Shown here one piece after another: positions 8,509 to 16,865 of a stretch of 44,051 nucleotides of DNA. A program made the position numbers and the translations under genes. The notes beneath the pieces were generated by a model that was not told the origin of the DNA, searched no databases, and saw only the letters and a list, made by a program, of their open reading frames with translations. The DNA comes from Bacillota bacterium. GTDB lineage: Bacteria > Bacillota > Ch66. How positions within the stretch are numbered: position 1 is the first letter of the stretch; each line of letters starts with the position of its first letter. Location: contig JABLXP010000015.1 of NCBI GenBank assembly GCA_013178045.1, positions 1 through 44,051 on the forward strand. Direction: 5' to 3'.

Positions 8509-9579
8509 ATGGGACGGTCGAAGGAGAAGCGGAGGGTTCAGCAACAAACTTTGTTTGTGTGGTGGCAGAAATATGGTCTTGATCCCCGTATAGTCTCTGA
8601 GTATGATCTGGACATTCAAAGTATTGAACCAGTAGGCAAAAGGTGGCGTCTGGAGACTGACCGCGGGGCAAAATGTCTGACCCGATATACCGGCGATGAA
8701 GCGGAGATTTTGTTTATGCATAATATTTTGGAGTATTTGGCTAAACGGGGCTTCAAACGAATTCCCCGCTTGATCCGCACCCGATACGGTCAGCCGTATG
8801 TGGTGGGCCCTGGAGAATACTATTATCTGAGCGACTGGTTTGAAGGCCGGGAAGTAGATTTTTCCCACCGGGAGCAGTTGGCGCTGGCTGCGGAAACTCT
8901 AGCCAGGTTACACCAGGCGGGTCAGGGATTTGAATCACTGGAACCTTACTCGCGGCGCCAATCCAGTGATTGGCTGTCGTTGTGGAAACACTGTACACAG
9001 GAACTGGTGGAATTCAAAGAAGTGGTTGAACAGAAAACAGTGCGGACCCGCTTTGATAACGCCTACCTGGAAGGTGCCGACCATTTTATAGCCCAAGCCA
9101 CCAAAGCAATCGAACGGCTGCAGGACTCGGCCTACCAACAATTGCTCACCGAAACGGGGCAAGCAGCAGGAATATGTCACCCCCGCTATGAACCTCATCA
9201 TCTGCTCCTTAACCACCGGCGGGAAGTCTTTGTCCTGGGTTTCGAACACTGCACCACGGGTTTACCGGTCTTTGATCTAGGACGGTTTATTCAGCGAGTG
9301 ATGGCTAGAGAGGGATGGGAGGTTAGTCAAGGTGAGGAAATCCTCTCCGCTTATCAAAAGGTGTGCCCCTTAAACAGACCGGAGTGGGAGGCTTTATTGG
9401 CGTTTCTGGGGTTTCCGAGTCAGTTCTGGCAGTACGCCCATGCTTATTACTGCCAGGAGGGATGGTACCCGGAGAAAAAGCTACTGGCTGGCCTCCGACG
9501 AGTTTTGAAGGAATACCAGGCCCGCGGGCTTTTCTTGAACTGGGTGGACGACTATACCCGCCGACTAATCCAAAAGTAA
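8509..9579 (+). CDS. CotS-family spore coat protein, predicted pseudokinase
   Basis: Protein of 356 residues with the aminoglycoside-phosphotransferase/CotS kinase fold: a hinge-like YYLSDWFEG at 105-113, then the catalytic-loop region and a DLGRF helix. The catalytic residues are gone. The HxDxxxxN loop reads His224-Pro-Arg226 with His at the Asn position, and the metal-binding DFD reads GFE (244-246). It is therefore probably a structural or regulatory coat protein, not an active kinase. The start is ATG with GGGAGGG at 8496-8502, under a SigK-type promoter. It is the first of four paralogues within 5.3 kb. Confidence 0.8.
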   Translation: MGRSKEKRRVQQQTLFVWWQKYGLDPRIVSEYDLDIQSIEPVGKRWRLETDRGAKCLTRYTGDEAEILFMHNILEYLAKRGFKRIPRLIRTRYGQPYVVGPGEYYYLSDWFEGREVDFSHREQLALAAETLARLHQAGQGFESLEPYSRRQSSDWLSLWKHCTQELVEFKEVVEQKTVRTRFDNAYLEGADHFIAQATKAIERLQDSAYQQLLTETGQAAGICHPRYEPHHLLLNHRREVFVLGFEHCTTGLPVFDLGRFIQRVMAREGWEVSQGEEILSAYQKVCPLNRPEWEALLAFLGFPSQFWQYAHAYYCQEGWYPEKKLLAGLRRVLKEYQARGLFLNWVDDYTRRLIQK

Positions 9580-9583
9580 TTTT

Positions 9584-9613
9584 GACCGGGAGCTCTTCTC
9601 CCGGTCATTTTAG
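9584..9613. terminator. Bidirectional terminator between convergent genes
   Basis: GACCGGGAG and CTCCCGGTC form a perfect 9-bp stem with a CTCTT loop. It is followed by ATTTTAG on the plus strand and preceded by TAATTTT, which gives AAAATTA on the other strand. It separates the convergent cotS-like and 3-hydroxyacyl-CoA dehydrogenase genes. Confidence 0.8.
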
Positions 9614-10471
9614 TTACTCCTTGGTGTAATCATAAATCCCTTTGCCCGTTTTCTTACCCAGCCGTCCAGCCTTAACGTATTTGACCATCAATGGCGAGGG
9701 GCGATAGGCTTCACCCAGAACCCGCTGCAGTTCTTCCATAATTCGTAGTCTGGTGTCAAGACCAACCAGATCAATCAGCTCAAACGGCCCCATCGGGTAA
9801 TTAAGCCCGAGACGGCAGGCCTTGTCAATATCCGCTGGTGTGGCGACTCCTTCCATCACCATCTTGAAAGCCTCATTGGTCAATACCGCATTCAAGCGCG
9901 TGACCACAAATCCGGGGGATTCATTAACCCGAATCGTCTCCTTGCCCATTTTTTTGGCAACTTCTTCGGCGATCCGGCACGTCTCTTCGCTGGTTTCCAT
10001 GCCCAGGTTAATTTCAACCAGCTTCATCACGTGCGCCGGATTAAAGAAGTGCATGCCGATCACCCGGTCGGGTCGTTTTGTTACCGAGGCGATCTCGGAG
10101 ATGCTTTTGGCCGAGGTATCCGTTGCCAGGATGGTGTGGGCTGGGCAGATTGCATCTAACTGCCGGAACACTTCCCACTTGGTTTCCAATACCTCGGGGA
10201 CATTTTCGATAACCAGGTCTGCAGTTGCGGCTGCCTCAGCCAGGCTGGTGGTGGTAGTAATGCGGGCCAGGGTCGCTTGGGCCTCATCCGCGGTTATCTT
10301 TCCCTTGTCCACGCTTTTTTGCAGTTCTTTGGTGATAATGCCCATGGCTTTCTCCAGCGTGCTGACTTGCCGGGACATCAGGGCCACCGCAAAGCCCCCG
10401 CTAGCGGCCGCCTGGGCCACGCCTCGTCCCATGATCCCGGCCCCGATCACGGCAATTTTCTTAACTTCCAT
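9614..10471 (-). CDS. hbd: 3-hydroxybutyryl-CoA dehydrogenase
   Basis: NAD(P)-dependent 3-hydroxyacyl-CoA dehydrogenase of 285 residues. The N-terminal Rossmann domain begins with the GxGxxG motif GAGIMG. The catalytic histidine lies in GMHFFNPAHVMKLVE and its partner glutamate in VIENVPE. The C-terminal helical domain includes GLNYPMGPFELIDLVGLD. It interconverts 3-hydroxybutyryl-CoA and acetoacetyl-CoA. The start is ATG 10471 with GGGGGG eight bases upstream, not the GTG at 10474. It is the last gene of a minus-strand group behind two cotS-like genes, only 30 bases from the nearer one. It may therefore be expressed late in sporulation through the SigK-type promoter at 12642-12669. Its usual partners (thiolase, crotonase) are absent. 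Confidence 0.92.
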   Translation of the reverse strand: MEVKKIAVIGAGIMGRGVAQAAASGGFAVALMSRQVSTLEKAMGIITKELQKSVDKGKITADEAQATLARITTTTSLAEAAATADLVIENVPEVLETKWEVFRQLDAICPAHTILATDTSAKSISEIASVTKRPDRVIGMHFFNPAHVMKLVEINLGMETSEETCRIAEEVAKKMGKETIRVNESPGFVVTRLNAVLTNEAFKMVMEGVATPADIDKACRLGLNYPMGPFELIDLVGLDTRLRIMEELQRVLGEAYRPSPLMVKYVKAGRLGKKTGKGIYDYTKE

Positions 10472-10500
10472 CACATAATCCCCCCTGCAGTGTGCTACCT

Positions 10501-11532
10501 TTAATGTTCTACAATATTCGACGTATTCCTCCCGACCAGACCAGCAAAATGCTGTAGGAAGCGTATTCTTTTCTTCTCCATTCTGATTGTCCGCTCCAGC
10601 TTACGCTCCACAGCCCGGTTGGGCCAGGTTACTTGCTCCAGATAAAGCCAGACGCCGACTTGCCAGAAATCCTGGGGGAAATAGAAGAAAGCCAGCATCA
10701 CGGGCAGGGCTTCAACGGGCAGGGGATAGACTTGGTTATAGGTGGCCAGGACAAAATCGGCGACCCGGTAGTCCCAGTCGTTAAGCTTCAGAGCCCGGAT
10801 GATCAGACTGCCGACATCGTGCAGCCGCAGGTCGCAGATGGCGTAGTCGAAGTCAACCACGTACGTCCGGCCACCGGGGGTGAGGAGGACGTTGTGGTGC
10901 GCAAAATCGTGGTGGCAGAATAACTGTTGCTTTTGCTCAACCTTAACCAGGGACTGATACCGGGAACCGGCCAGGAGCGCAAGCGCGATGTTGCTCTGAC
11001 TTAGAAAGTGGGGCAGGTGCTTGTGGTAGTAGCGACCTGTGGGTGAACGGTCGAGCCCGCTTTCAATCCGGTGGCGAAAGTAGAGCAGTTCCTGACGCCG
11101 GTGCCGAAAGATTGACGGCCATTGACCCCACCGCATTTTATCGGCGCAATTCAACGGTGGTTGAAAGCCGTGCGCGGCCAGATGCAGCTCGGCCAGGGTC
11201 CACGTTGCCCTGGCTAAATCCTCTGGCCTGGTGTAATCGCACTCTTGTCCTTCAATCCAATCACTAAGGATATAGCAGGTCCCATTTAACTGGAGAAATG
11301 GCTTACCGGTGATGGTCGGTTGAAAACGTGGGACCCGATCAAAACCATGCCGGTGCAAGTGTTCAATCGCGTGGTAGGCAAATAGGATATCTACATAGGG
11401 CAACTGTGAACGTTTCAAACATTTGTCACCCCGGGGGGTTTGCAGGCGCCAGACGCCACGGACCGGCAAACTCTGATATACCTCAAGACCGAAGTGGGTA
11501 TAGACTTGACGGCTGGGTTGGCCGGGCACCAA
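10501..11532 (-). CDS. CotS-family spore coat kinase-like protein
   Basis: CotS/aminoglycoside-phosphotransferase fold, 343 residues. Catalytic features are intact: His207-x-Asp209 with Asn214 (CHHDFAHHN) and the metal-binding DFD at 227-229. A hinge CYILSDWIEG lies at about 86-95 and WGQWPSI at about 135-141, a segment shared with two of the paralogues. It could phosphorylate a coat protein or small molecule, but no substrate is known from the sequence. The start is TTG at 11532 with GGAGG nine bases upstream. Sixteen bases separate it from the preceding cotS-like gene, so they form an operon. Confidence 0.82.
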   Translation of the reverse strand: MVPGQPSRQVYTHFGLEVYQSLPVRGVWRLQTPRGDKCLKRSQLPYVDILFAYHAIEHLHRHGFDRVPRFQPTITGKPFLQLNGTCYILSDWIEGQECDYTRPEDLARATWTLAELHLAAHGFQPPLNCADKMRWGQWPSIFRHRRQELLYFRHRIESGLDRSPTGRYYHKHLPHFLSQSNIALALLAGSRYQSLVKVEQKQQLFCHHDFAHHNVLLTPGGRTYVVDFDYAICDLRLHDVGSLIIRALKLNDWDYRVADFVLATYNQVYPLPVEALPVMLAFFYFPQDFWQVGVWLYLEQVTWPNRAVERKLERTIRMEKKRIRFLQHFAGLVGRNTSNIVEH

Positions 11533-11548
11533 GGTGTTTCACCTCCAG

Positions 11549-12598
11549 CTAATCCAACCACCGCTGGCAGTACAGCCAGGCGAAGGAATGCAGAAACTGA
11601 TGGCGTCGGTCTTGCCGGGAGATAATTTTCTCCAACTTTTGTAATAACTGCTTGGGCGAGTATTCATCTAGTTTTGTGTAGTACCGGTTGGCGATGCGCC
11701 AGAATTTTTGGGGGAAAAGCAAAAAGGCCAGTAAAACTTCCCACTCTGCCGGGGTGAGGCGAGAAACGCTCTGATACCGGCTTAAGGCCAGATTCGCCAT
11801 CTTAATATCCCAGTGGCATTTTTTCATTGTCCGTTCCACCAGCCGCAGCAGGTCCAGGACCCGGAGGTCATAGCGGACGAGGTCAAAGTCGATCAGCAAA
11901 GCAGTCCCCGAGGGGGCGATGATAAAGTTGCGGCCGGCAACATCCTGGTGGATAAAAGATTGGGCCCGAGCGCCTTCTTCCACCAGTTGGGCGTACGGGG
12001 ACTGCTCCAGCAACCGGACCGCTAATTCTGCCTGACGGTGGTAATAAGCGTAGTGGGTAAGGAACAGCTGGTCGAATTCTGTTTTAATCGGTTTGGCCCA
12101 GGCTATCTCTTTATACTGGGTTAAACTTTCCCAGCGAGCCTGCAGGATCGCTGGCCATTTTCCCCACATGACTTTGTATTGGCTATCTTCGGGAGGGGAA
12201 TAACCCCGCGCGTGCCGATGAAAATTAGCCAATGTGGTCGCTGCTGCCGCCAAGTCGGCCGGCCGGGCAAATTCGCATTTATGGCCTTCGACCCATTCCG
12301 TCAGGAAAATGATGTGGTGGCGGACTTTGGTAAAAAGCCGACCGTCCCTGGTGGGTACGAGGCGGGCCAGCTCATGAAAGCCGCTCTTGACCAGGTATTC
12401 CATGGCACCTAGGACAAACTTCAGTCTTTTTCTACGGTGAGTAACCACTTTCAGGCAATACAAACCAGTTTCAGTATTTAACTGCCAGACCGATTTGACC
12501 GGTCTGGCCTCTATAACTCTAAGCCCGTATTCGTTCAGCAGCGCTTCTTGTAAATAGGCACTGACGACGATTTTCGGTGACTGAATAGGCTTTTTCAA
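11549..12598 (-). CDS. CotS-family spore coat kinase-like protein
   Basis: Paralogue of the neighbouring cotS-like genes, 349 residues from the preferred TTG start. The kinase-like catalytic loop is intact (HQDVAGRN; His217, Asp219, Asn224) and the DFD metal motif is at 237-239. The hinge reads IIFLTEWVEG. An ATG at 12637 would give 13 more residues, but it has no ribosome site and lies at about the predicted transcription start (near 12635). The TTG at 12598 has AGGAGG nine bases upstream. It is the first gene of the minus-strand operon cotS-cotS-hbd, driven by a SigK-type promoter. Confidence 0.82.
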   Translation of the reverse strand: MKKPIQSPKIVVSAYLQEALLNEYGLRVIEARPVKSVWQLNTETGLYCLKVVTHRRKRLKFVLGAMEYLVKSGFHELARLVPTRDGRLFTKVRHHIIFLTEWVEGHKCEFARPADLAAAATTLANFHRHARGYSPPEDSQYKVMWGKWPAILQARWESLTQYKEIAWAKPIKTEFDQLFLTHYAYYHRQAELAVRLLEQSPYAQLVEEGARAQSFIHQDVAGRNFIIAPSGTALLIDFDLVRYDLRVLDLLRLVERTMKKCHWDIKMANLALSRYQSVSRLTPAEWEVLLAFLLFPQKFWRIANRYYTKLDEYSPKQLLQKLEKIISRQDRRHQFLHSFAWLYCQRWLD

Positions 12599-12641
12599 TG
12601 AGCGTCGCCTCCTGTCCTGCTCTACCCGAGGTGGCATAGTG

Positions 12642-12669
12642 TATTGTATGAAGGGTAGCGAAAAACGGT
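12642..12669 (-). promoter_or_regulatory. SigK-type promoter of the cotS-cotS-hbd operon
   Basis: Reading the minus strand: AC (12669-12668), 17 bases, then CATACAATA (12650-12642), an exact AC-N17-CATANNNTA match. The predicted start near 12635 leaves a leader of about 37 bases before the TTG at 12598. Confidence 0.68.
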
Positions 12670-12695
12670 TACATCTGGGACAACCGGCTTATTCG

Positions 12696-12724
12696 TAATA
12701 TTTCACTTATCCCAGGCATAAGTT
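12696..12724 (+). promoter_or_regulatory. SigE-like promoter of the fourth cotS-like gene
   Basis: TAATATT (12696-12702), 14 bases, then CATAAGTT (12717-12724) resembles the early mother-cell SigE consensus, with about 6 of 8 matches in the -10. It lies back to back with the SigK-type promoter on the other strand, so the divergent cotS genes may be switched on in sequence. Confidence 0.45.
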
Positions 12725-12774
12725 TTTTATTAAAAGAAGCTGCCCCAGTGGGGATCAAGAAGGGGGGAAGCGGA

Positions 12775-13797
12775 ATGGGCAGTGAACGCGATCAGCTTTG
12801 CGAGGAGATCAATACGGCTATTTTATGGGAGTACGATCTGCCTGCCTTAAAAATTAAGCCGGTCAGTGATGGATATAAAGTGGAAACCGTCCGAGGTACC
12901 AAGTTCCTGAAAGAGGCTCATGCCACTGAGGAAGAACTATGGCTGGCCTTTGAAGCGGTGGAACATCTTAACCGCCGCGGTTTTTCTCTCGCCCCACGGT
13001 TTATCCCGACGAAATTCGGCGAACCGATGGTTAAGGTAGCTGACCAGGTGTATTATCTAACAGATTGGCTGGACGGAAAAGAGTATAACCTCGGGAAATT
13101 GTCCCATTTGGCTAATGCGGCGGGATTGTTGTGTCAAATGCAACAGGCAGCAGTCGGCTTCAGACCCTCAAGCGTCCCTGTTTCCCGGGAGCGGTGGGGC
13201 AAGTGGCCGCAGCTTTTTGTCGAACGGCTGGAAGACCTGCGGCGCTGTCGTGACATCGCCAATGAAAGAATGTTTTTAACGGAATTTGACCAGCTTTTTC
13301 TTGGACTGATTGATGGAGTTCTGGGACAGGCGGAACAGTCATTAGAGGTAATGAGCGGTCAACCCTATCGGGAGGTGGTGGCACGCGAACAAGCCGAAGG
13401 AGGCTTATGTCACCACAATTTTACTTCGCGTAACCTGATCCGTCAAAAACGACGGTTTTTCATCACCGGCTTTGATGGCTGCCGGCTGGACATACGACTG
13501 TATGATCTCGGTCGCTTGTTGCTTAGATATCTGCCGCGATATTACTGGGATGTGGAGGTTCTGGTTCATGTTCTTCAAACCTATGCGAAGGGATATAAAT
13601 TGAGCCGGACGGAACGGTTGGTTCTCTGGTCATACCTGAATTTCCCGCACCGTTTATGGCGGTTGGCCAGACGACATTATCTTGAAGGGACAGACTCAGA
13701 GGCGCGATTAACCAAAGCGATCCAGGAACTGATTGTGGAACAAAAGGAGTATCAGGAGTTCCTGCGCCAATTGCCGGATCGGCTGGAAGTTACCTGA
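12775..13797 (+). CDS. CotS-family spore coat protein, predicted pseudokinase
   Basis: Fourth paralogue, 340 residues. The catalytic aspartate of the HxDxxxxN loop is replaced by Asn215 (CHHNFTSRN), and the metal-binding DFD has become GFD (232-234). The fold markers remain: YYLTDWLDG hinge, WGKWPQLF, YDLGRLLLR, NFPHRLWRLARRHY. Loss of both key aspartates argues against normal phosphotransfer. The start is ATG 12775 with AAGGGGGG upstream. A longer frame from 12748 has no ribosome site. It diverges from the catalytically intact pair and faces speD tail to tail. Confidence 0.8.
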   Translation: MGSERDQLCEEINTAILWEYDLPALKIKPVSDGYKVETVRGTKFLKEAHATEEELWLAFEAVEHLNRRGFSLAPRFIPTKFGEPMVKVADQVYYLTDWLDGKEYNLGKLSHLANAAGLLCQMQQAAVGFRPSSVPVSRERWGKWPQLFVERLEDLRRCRDIANERMFLTEFDQLFLGLIDGVLGQAEQSLEVMSGQPYREVVAREQAEGGLCHHNFTSRNLIRQKRRFFITGFDGCRLDIRLYDLGRLLLRYLPRYYWDVEVLVHVLQTYAKGYKLSRTERLVLWSYLNFPHRLWRLARRHYLEGTDSEARLTKAIQELIVEQKEYQEFLRQLPDRLEVT

Positions 13798-13812
13798 TGC
13801 GCAAATCTCTGC

Positions 13813-14190
13813 TTAAACCCACTCGCCAGTTACTTCCGTAATTTCTCCGAATCCCCGGCGTAGTTCCTTAACCAGCGTACAAGGGACCTGAATTTGATCG
13901 GCCAGATACTGGTAGGCGGCGTAAGGGTTTATTTTATTACCGCAGGTATAGATGTCTACCGAGGCATAGCCAAACTCGGGGAAGGTGTGGATGGCCAGAT
14001 GGGATTCGGAGATGATCACCACTCCGCTCACACCCCAGGGGGCGAAACGGTGAAAAACAACCTCCCGCACTTCCGCTCCAGCCCGAAGAGCGGCCTCAAC
14101 CATAATCTGTTCAATCTTCTCTGCATCATTAAGGATCTGAGGACTGCACTGATAAAACTCAGCGAGGATGTGCCGACCAAAAGGATTCAC
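13813..14190 (-). CDS. speD: S-adenosylmethionine decarboxylase proenzyme
   Basis: Prokaryotic class 1B AdoMet decarboxylase of 125 residues, which makes the aminopropyl donor for spermidine. The proenzyme should cleave itself between Glu62 and Ser63 in SESHLAIHTFPE, turning Ser63 into the pyruvoyl cofactor. His68 and Cys83 (YTCG) match the processing and catalytic residues of the Thermotoga enzyme at identical numbers. The start is GTG with GGGGAGG upstream. A sigma-A-type promoter precedes it (14239-14268). No spermidine synthase gene is adjacent. Confidence 0.95.
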   Translation of the reverse strand: MNPFGRHILAEFYQCSPQILNDAEKIEQIMVEAALRAGAEVREVVFHRFAPWGVSGVVIISESHLAIHTFPEFGYASVDIYTCGNKINPYAAYQYLADQIQVPCTLVKELRRGFGEITEVTGEWV

Positions 14191-14238
14191 CGTTGTTCAT
14201 TCCTCCCCTCACTAATTCCAGGTGTCAGATGCTGATCT

Positions 14239-14268
14239 ATTATACTGAGCCGGGGCCGATTTTGTTAA
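14239..14268 (-). promoter_or_regulatory. Sigma-A promoter of speD
   Basis: On the minus strand TTAACA (14268-14263), 18 bases, then TATAAT (14244-14239). The start would be about 45 bases upstream of the speD GTG. Confidence 0.6.
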
Positions 14269-14322
14269 TCGTAGATTCAACCGTGCGCTGGTTAAAGTGA
14301 ACAAAGAGGGGCTCGTAATGTA

Positions 14323-14350
14323 ACCATTGTTCTCTCCCTGGCATATATAT
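14323..14350 (+). promoter_or_regulatory. SigK-like promoter of the glycosyltransferase operon
   Basis: AC (14323-14324), 17 bases, then CATATATAT (14342-14350). The last two bases of the -10 differ from CATANNNTA, but the spacing is the same as in the other SigK-type sites of this window. Confidence 0.45.
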
Positions 14351-14424
14351 GTTACGTAGTCAAGCGGCTTTTTTTCAGGGGCCGGCAACCAAGGGACAAT
14401 ACCAGGGTGAAGGGATGGTGGGTT

Positions 14425-15549
14425 ATGAAGATCGGCTTAGATGGCCGGGCCGCGATTTGGTACCGTGGAACTGGCATAGGTACATATACCTATCAATTAA
14501 TCCGTAATCTCCGATTAGTTGACCAGCGCCATCAGTATCGGTTTTTTTGGCCAGGAGATGAATATCGAGATTTGGACCCTAGCGCCGATTCGGTGTTTAA
14601 CAGTATTGACCGGCACCGCGACACTTTCTGGGAGGCGGTCCATATTCCCGCCCGAATTGCGGATGAGAACATTGACCTCTACCACGTGCCGCAAAACGGG
14701 ATTGGCCTCCCACACGCCAGCAGTTGCCCACTGGTGGTGACCGTCCATGATCTAATTCCTTATATTTATCCCGAAACGGTAGGGAAAGGATACTTGAAGC
14801 TCTTTTTAGAACAGATGCCCCGGATCGTGGAAAAGGCGGCGAAAATCATCACCGTTTCCCAGTGGTCGGCTCGCGACCTGCAGCGGGTCTTACGGGTACC
14901 CCCGGAAAAAATTGCTGTCACTTATGAAGCGCCGGAAGACTTTTACCGTCCGCTCGACCGGGCTGTGGCCAGAGAACTGTTAGCGCAAAAATACGGGATA
15001 AACCGGAAGTTCTTGTTGTACCTGGGCGGGTTTGGTCCGCGGAAAAACGTCAAAGCGGTCATCAACGCTTTTTATGAAGTTCACCGCGACCTGCCGACTG
15101 ACCACCTGCTGGTTCTGGTTGGCAAAGAGGACCGCGAATACAAGGACCTGCAAATGTTAGCTGAGGCCCTGGGAATTGCCGATAAGGTGTTGTTCCCCGG
15201 ATTTGTCCCGGTGGAGGAACTGCCGTACTTCTATAATGCGGCGGAGGTCTTTGTTTATCCTTCGTTTTACGAAGGTTTTGGGCTGCCGCCCGTTGAAGCC
15301 ATGGCCTGTGGCACCCCGGTGGTCACCGCCAACTCGTCATCTTTGCCCGAGGTCGTAGGTGATGCGGCCATCATGACCAATCCTTACGATACTTCAGATA
15401 TTGCGGAAGCGATTTACCGTTTGTTGACCAACCCCGAGCTAGCTGAAGAGTACCGACGCCGGGGGTTGACACGAGTTAAACAGTTTTCCTGGCGGGACAC
15501 GGTCCTTCAGACAATCGCGGTTTACGAAGATGTCGGCGCCAATACTTAA
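14425..15549 (+). CDS. GT4-family glycosyltransferase
   Basis: GT-B fold glycosyltransferase (374 residues) of the RfaB/mannosyltransferase type. The C-terminal nucleotide-sugar domain has [10 protein letters not shown] and the family EX7E motif in [19 protein letters not shown]. The N-terminal acceptor domain begins [16 protein letters not shown]. The start is ATG 14425. A GTG at 14407 has no convincing ribosome site. It is followed by a SPOCS-like sporulation gene and, convergently, by manC, which makes GDP-mannose. A mannosylated spore-surface polysaccharide or glycoprotein is a reasonable inference. Donor and acceptor are not readable from the sequence. Confidence 0.85.
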   Translation: MKIGLDGRAAIWYRGTGIGTYTYQLIRNLRLVDQRHQYRFFWPGDEYRDLDPSADSVFNSIDRHRDTFWEAVHIPARIADENIDLYHVPQNGIGLPHASSCPLVVTVHDLIPYIYPETVGKGYLKLFLEQMPRIVEKAAKIITVSQWSARDLQRVLRVPPEKIAVTYEAPEDFYRPLDRAVARELLAQKYGINRKFLLYLGGFGPRKNVKAVINAFYEVHRDLPTDHLLVLVGKEDREYKDLQMLAEALGIADKVLFPGFVPVEELPYFYNAAEVFVYPSFYEGFGLPPVEAMACGTPVVTANSSSLPEVVGDAAIMTNPYDTSDIAEAIYRLLTNPELAEEYRRRGLTRVKQFSWRDTVLQTIAVYEDVGANT

Positions 15550-15580
15550 TCAGCCTGAAACTATCTGGGGAGGGAACAGG

Positions 15581-16801
15581 ATGTTTTTTAAAGATAATCC
15601 AGGGCAAACTGAACACATTAGTCTGGTTGTCCCCTCGTCTGGTGGGGCAACGTATCCCCTGAGCGAGTCTGAGGTTGAAAGACTGGCTACGCTCGGTTCG
15701 TTTGATTGGCGGCAAACACTGCACACGACAATTGAGACGACGGTTAGTATACCGGGTGACCTGCCGCAGCCGGTGGCTATCAAATCGGTCAATATCAGCC
15801 CGGACATTTACCAGCTGGACCGGGAATCCGGCAGATTGGGGATATTTGGCCTGATCGATCTGGTGCTCCATTGTGAGCTGAAGGAAGAACCCTGGGGAGA
15901 AGGGAAGCTTATCATGGCGGGGGAAGCCGCCAGGGCGATGACCAGTAAGATCAAACCAGGTGAGTGCTGGGACGACTTTTTTATGGAACTGCTTGATGAT
16001 GATGAACTCATCCAGGCGGCGTTCGATTCTACCGAGGGAACTTGCCAACTGAAAGAATGTGTTCCTTTTTACTTGAGCTTGAGTGACGAAAAACTGCGCG
16101 ATGGGCAGCTTCTCCGACTGTATCCCCGGATCGATGACTGCCAGTACCAGCTTGTTGAGTCAGTGGGGGTAAAGGTGAGGCTCGAGCTAGCGGTCGAGGT
16201 GGAAACGGTGACGGAACAGACGGGAGAAGAACCAGCGCCGATTGATGATGTTGCCTTGCCTAGCAGCTTGACGGAAGAAGAACAGGTGTGTCCGGTTCAC
16301 GGTGCGCGCTGCGAGATCGAACCGGCCGACACCATGCCTCTAACGGCAGAAGAAGTGCTGGAACAGGTGCCGGACCTGGTTGATGGACAGCTCGAATTGG
16401 GGCCGGAGTTAGTCGATGAGGTAAAGGAAATCGAGCCAGAAGCCGTGGAAGAACTTAGAGAAAAACTTAAGGAAAAACTTAGGGAAGAACTTAAAGAAGA
16501 ACCAATCACGCCAGTAGAAAAGACATCTCAGAAGGAAGACACGGGACAGAAGAAAACCAGGTTTGAGGAAGAAAAGGTTGCTGGAACTGAACCGCCTTCT
16601 TTGCCGGTAGCTGTCAGTGAACGCGGGATCGACCGGTGGCGGCGGCGCCGGGCGGAACAGAAGACGGCGGTCGAATTACCCCCAGCTATCCTGACACCGC
16701 CAACTTCGCGGGCAGTTTCCTCCCGCCGGCGGGGTCGGCCAAACAGTGGAGCGCCATCGACCAAGCAAAATCGTCCGCCTTCGATGACGATTCGCTTTTA
16801 A
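15581..16801 (+). CDS. SPOCS-like spore envelope protein with acidic tail
   Basis: About 406 residues. The N-terminal 190 residues are beta-rich and include a proline-rich IPGDLPQPVAIKSV stretch and two similar segments, suggesting a SPOCS-type (SpoVID/SipL-like) domain. This is a pattern-level guess. Residues from about 195 to 330 are very acidic with Leu/Glu/Lys helical repeats (for example EELREKLKEKLREELKEE), followed by a basic RGIDRWRRRRAEQK segment and a disordered Ser/Arg/Pro tail. No LysM domain is evident. The ATG at 15530 overlaps the previous gene, whereas the ATG at 15581 has GGGGAGGG upstream. It is co-transcribed with the glycosyltransferase. Confidence 0.5.
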   Translation: MFFKDNPGQTEHISLVVPSSGGATYPLSESEVERLATLGSFDWRQTLHTTIETTVSIPGDLPQPVAIKSVNISPDIYQLDRESGRLGIFGLIDLVLHCELKEEPWGEGKLIMAGEAARAMTSKIKPGECWDDFFMELLDDDELIQAAFDSTEGTCQLKECVPFYLSLSDEKLRDGQLLRLYPRIDDCQYQLVESVGVKVRLELAVEVETVTEQTGEEPAPIDDVALPSSLTEEEQVCPVHGARCEIEPADTMPLTAEEVLEQVPDLVDGQLELGPELVDEVKEIEPEAVEELREKLKEKLREELKEEPITPVEKTSQKEDTGQKKTRFEEEKVAGTEPPSLPVAVSERGIDRWRRRRAEQKTAVELPPAILTPPTSRAVSSRRRGRPNSGAPSTKQNRPPSMTIRF

Positions 16802-16810
16802 TTGTAAAAA

Positions 16811-16850
16811 ATAGACCGCCGAATTCTCTATGGCGGTCTATCTCTTTCCC
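16811..16850. terminator. Bidirectional terminator
   Basis: ATAGACCGCC (16811-16820) pairs perfectly with GGCGGTCTAT (16832-16841), followed by CTCTTTCCC. On the minus strand the stem is followed by TTTTTACAAT. It sits between the convergent SPOCS-like gene and manC. Confidence 0.8.
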
Positions 16851-16865
16851 GGCCGGCGGTCATTT

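Noticed and set aside
12599-12637. ATG at 12637 as start of the minus-strand cotS-like gene
   Set aside because: It lies at about the transcription start predicted from the SigK-type promoter and has no ribosome site.
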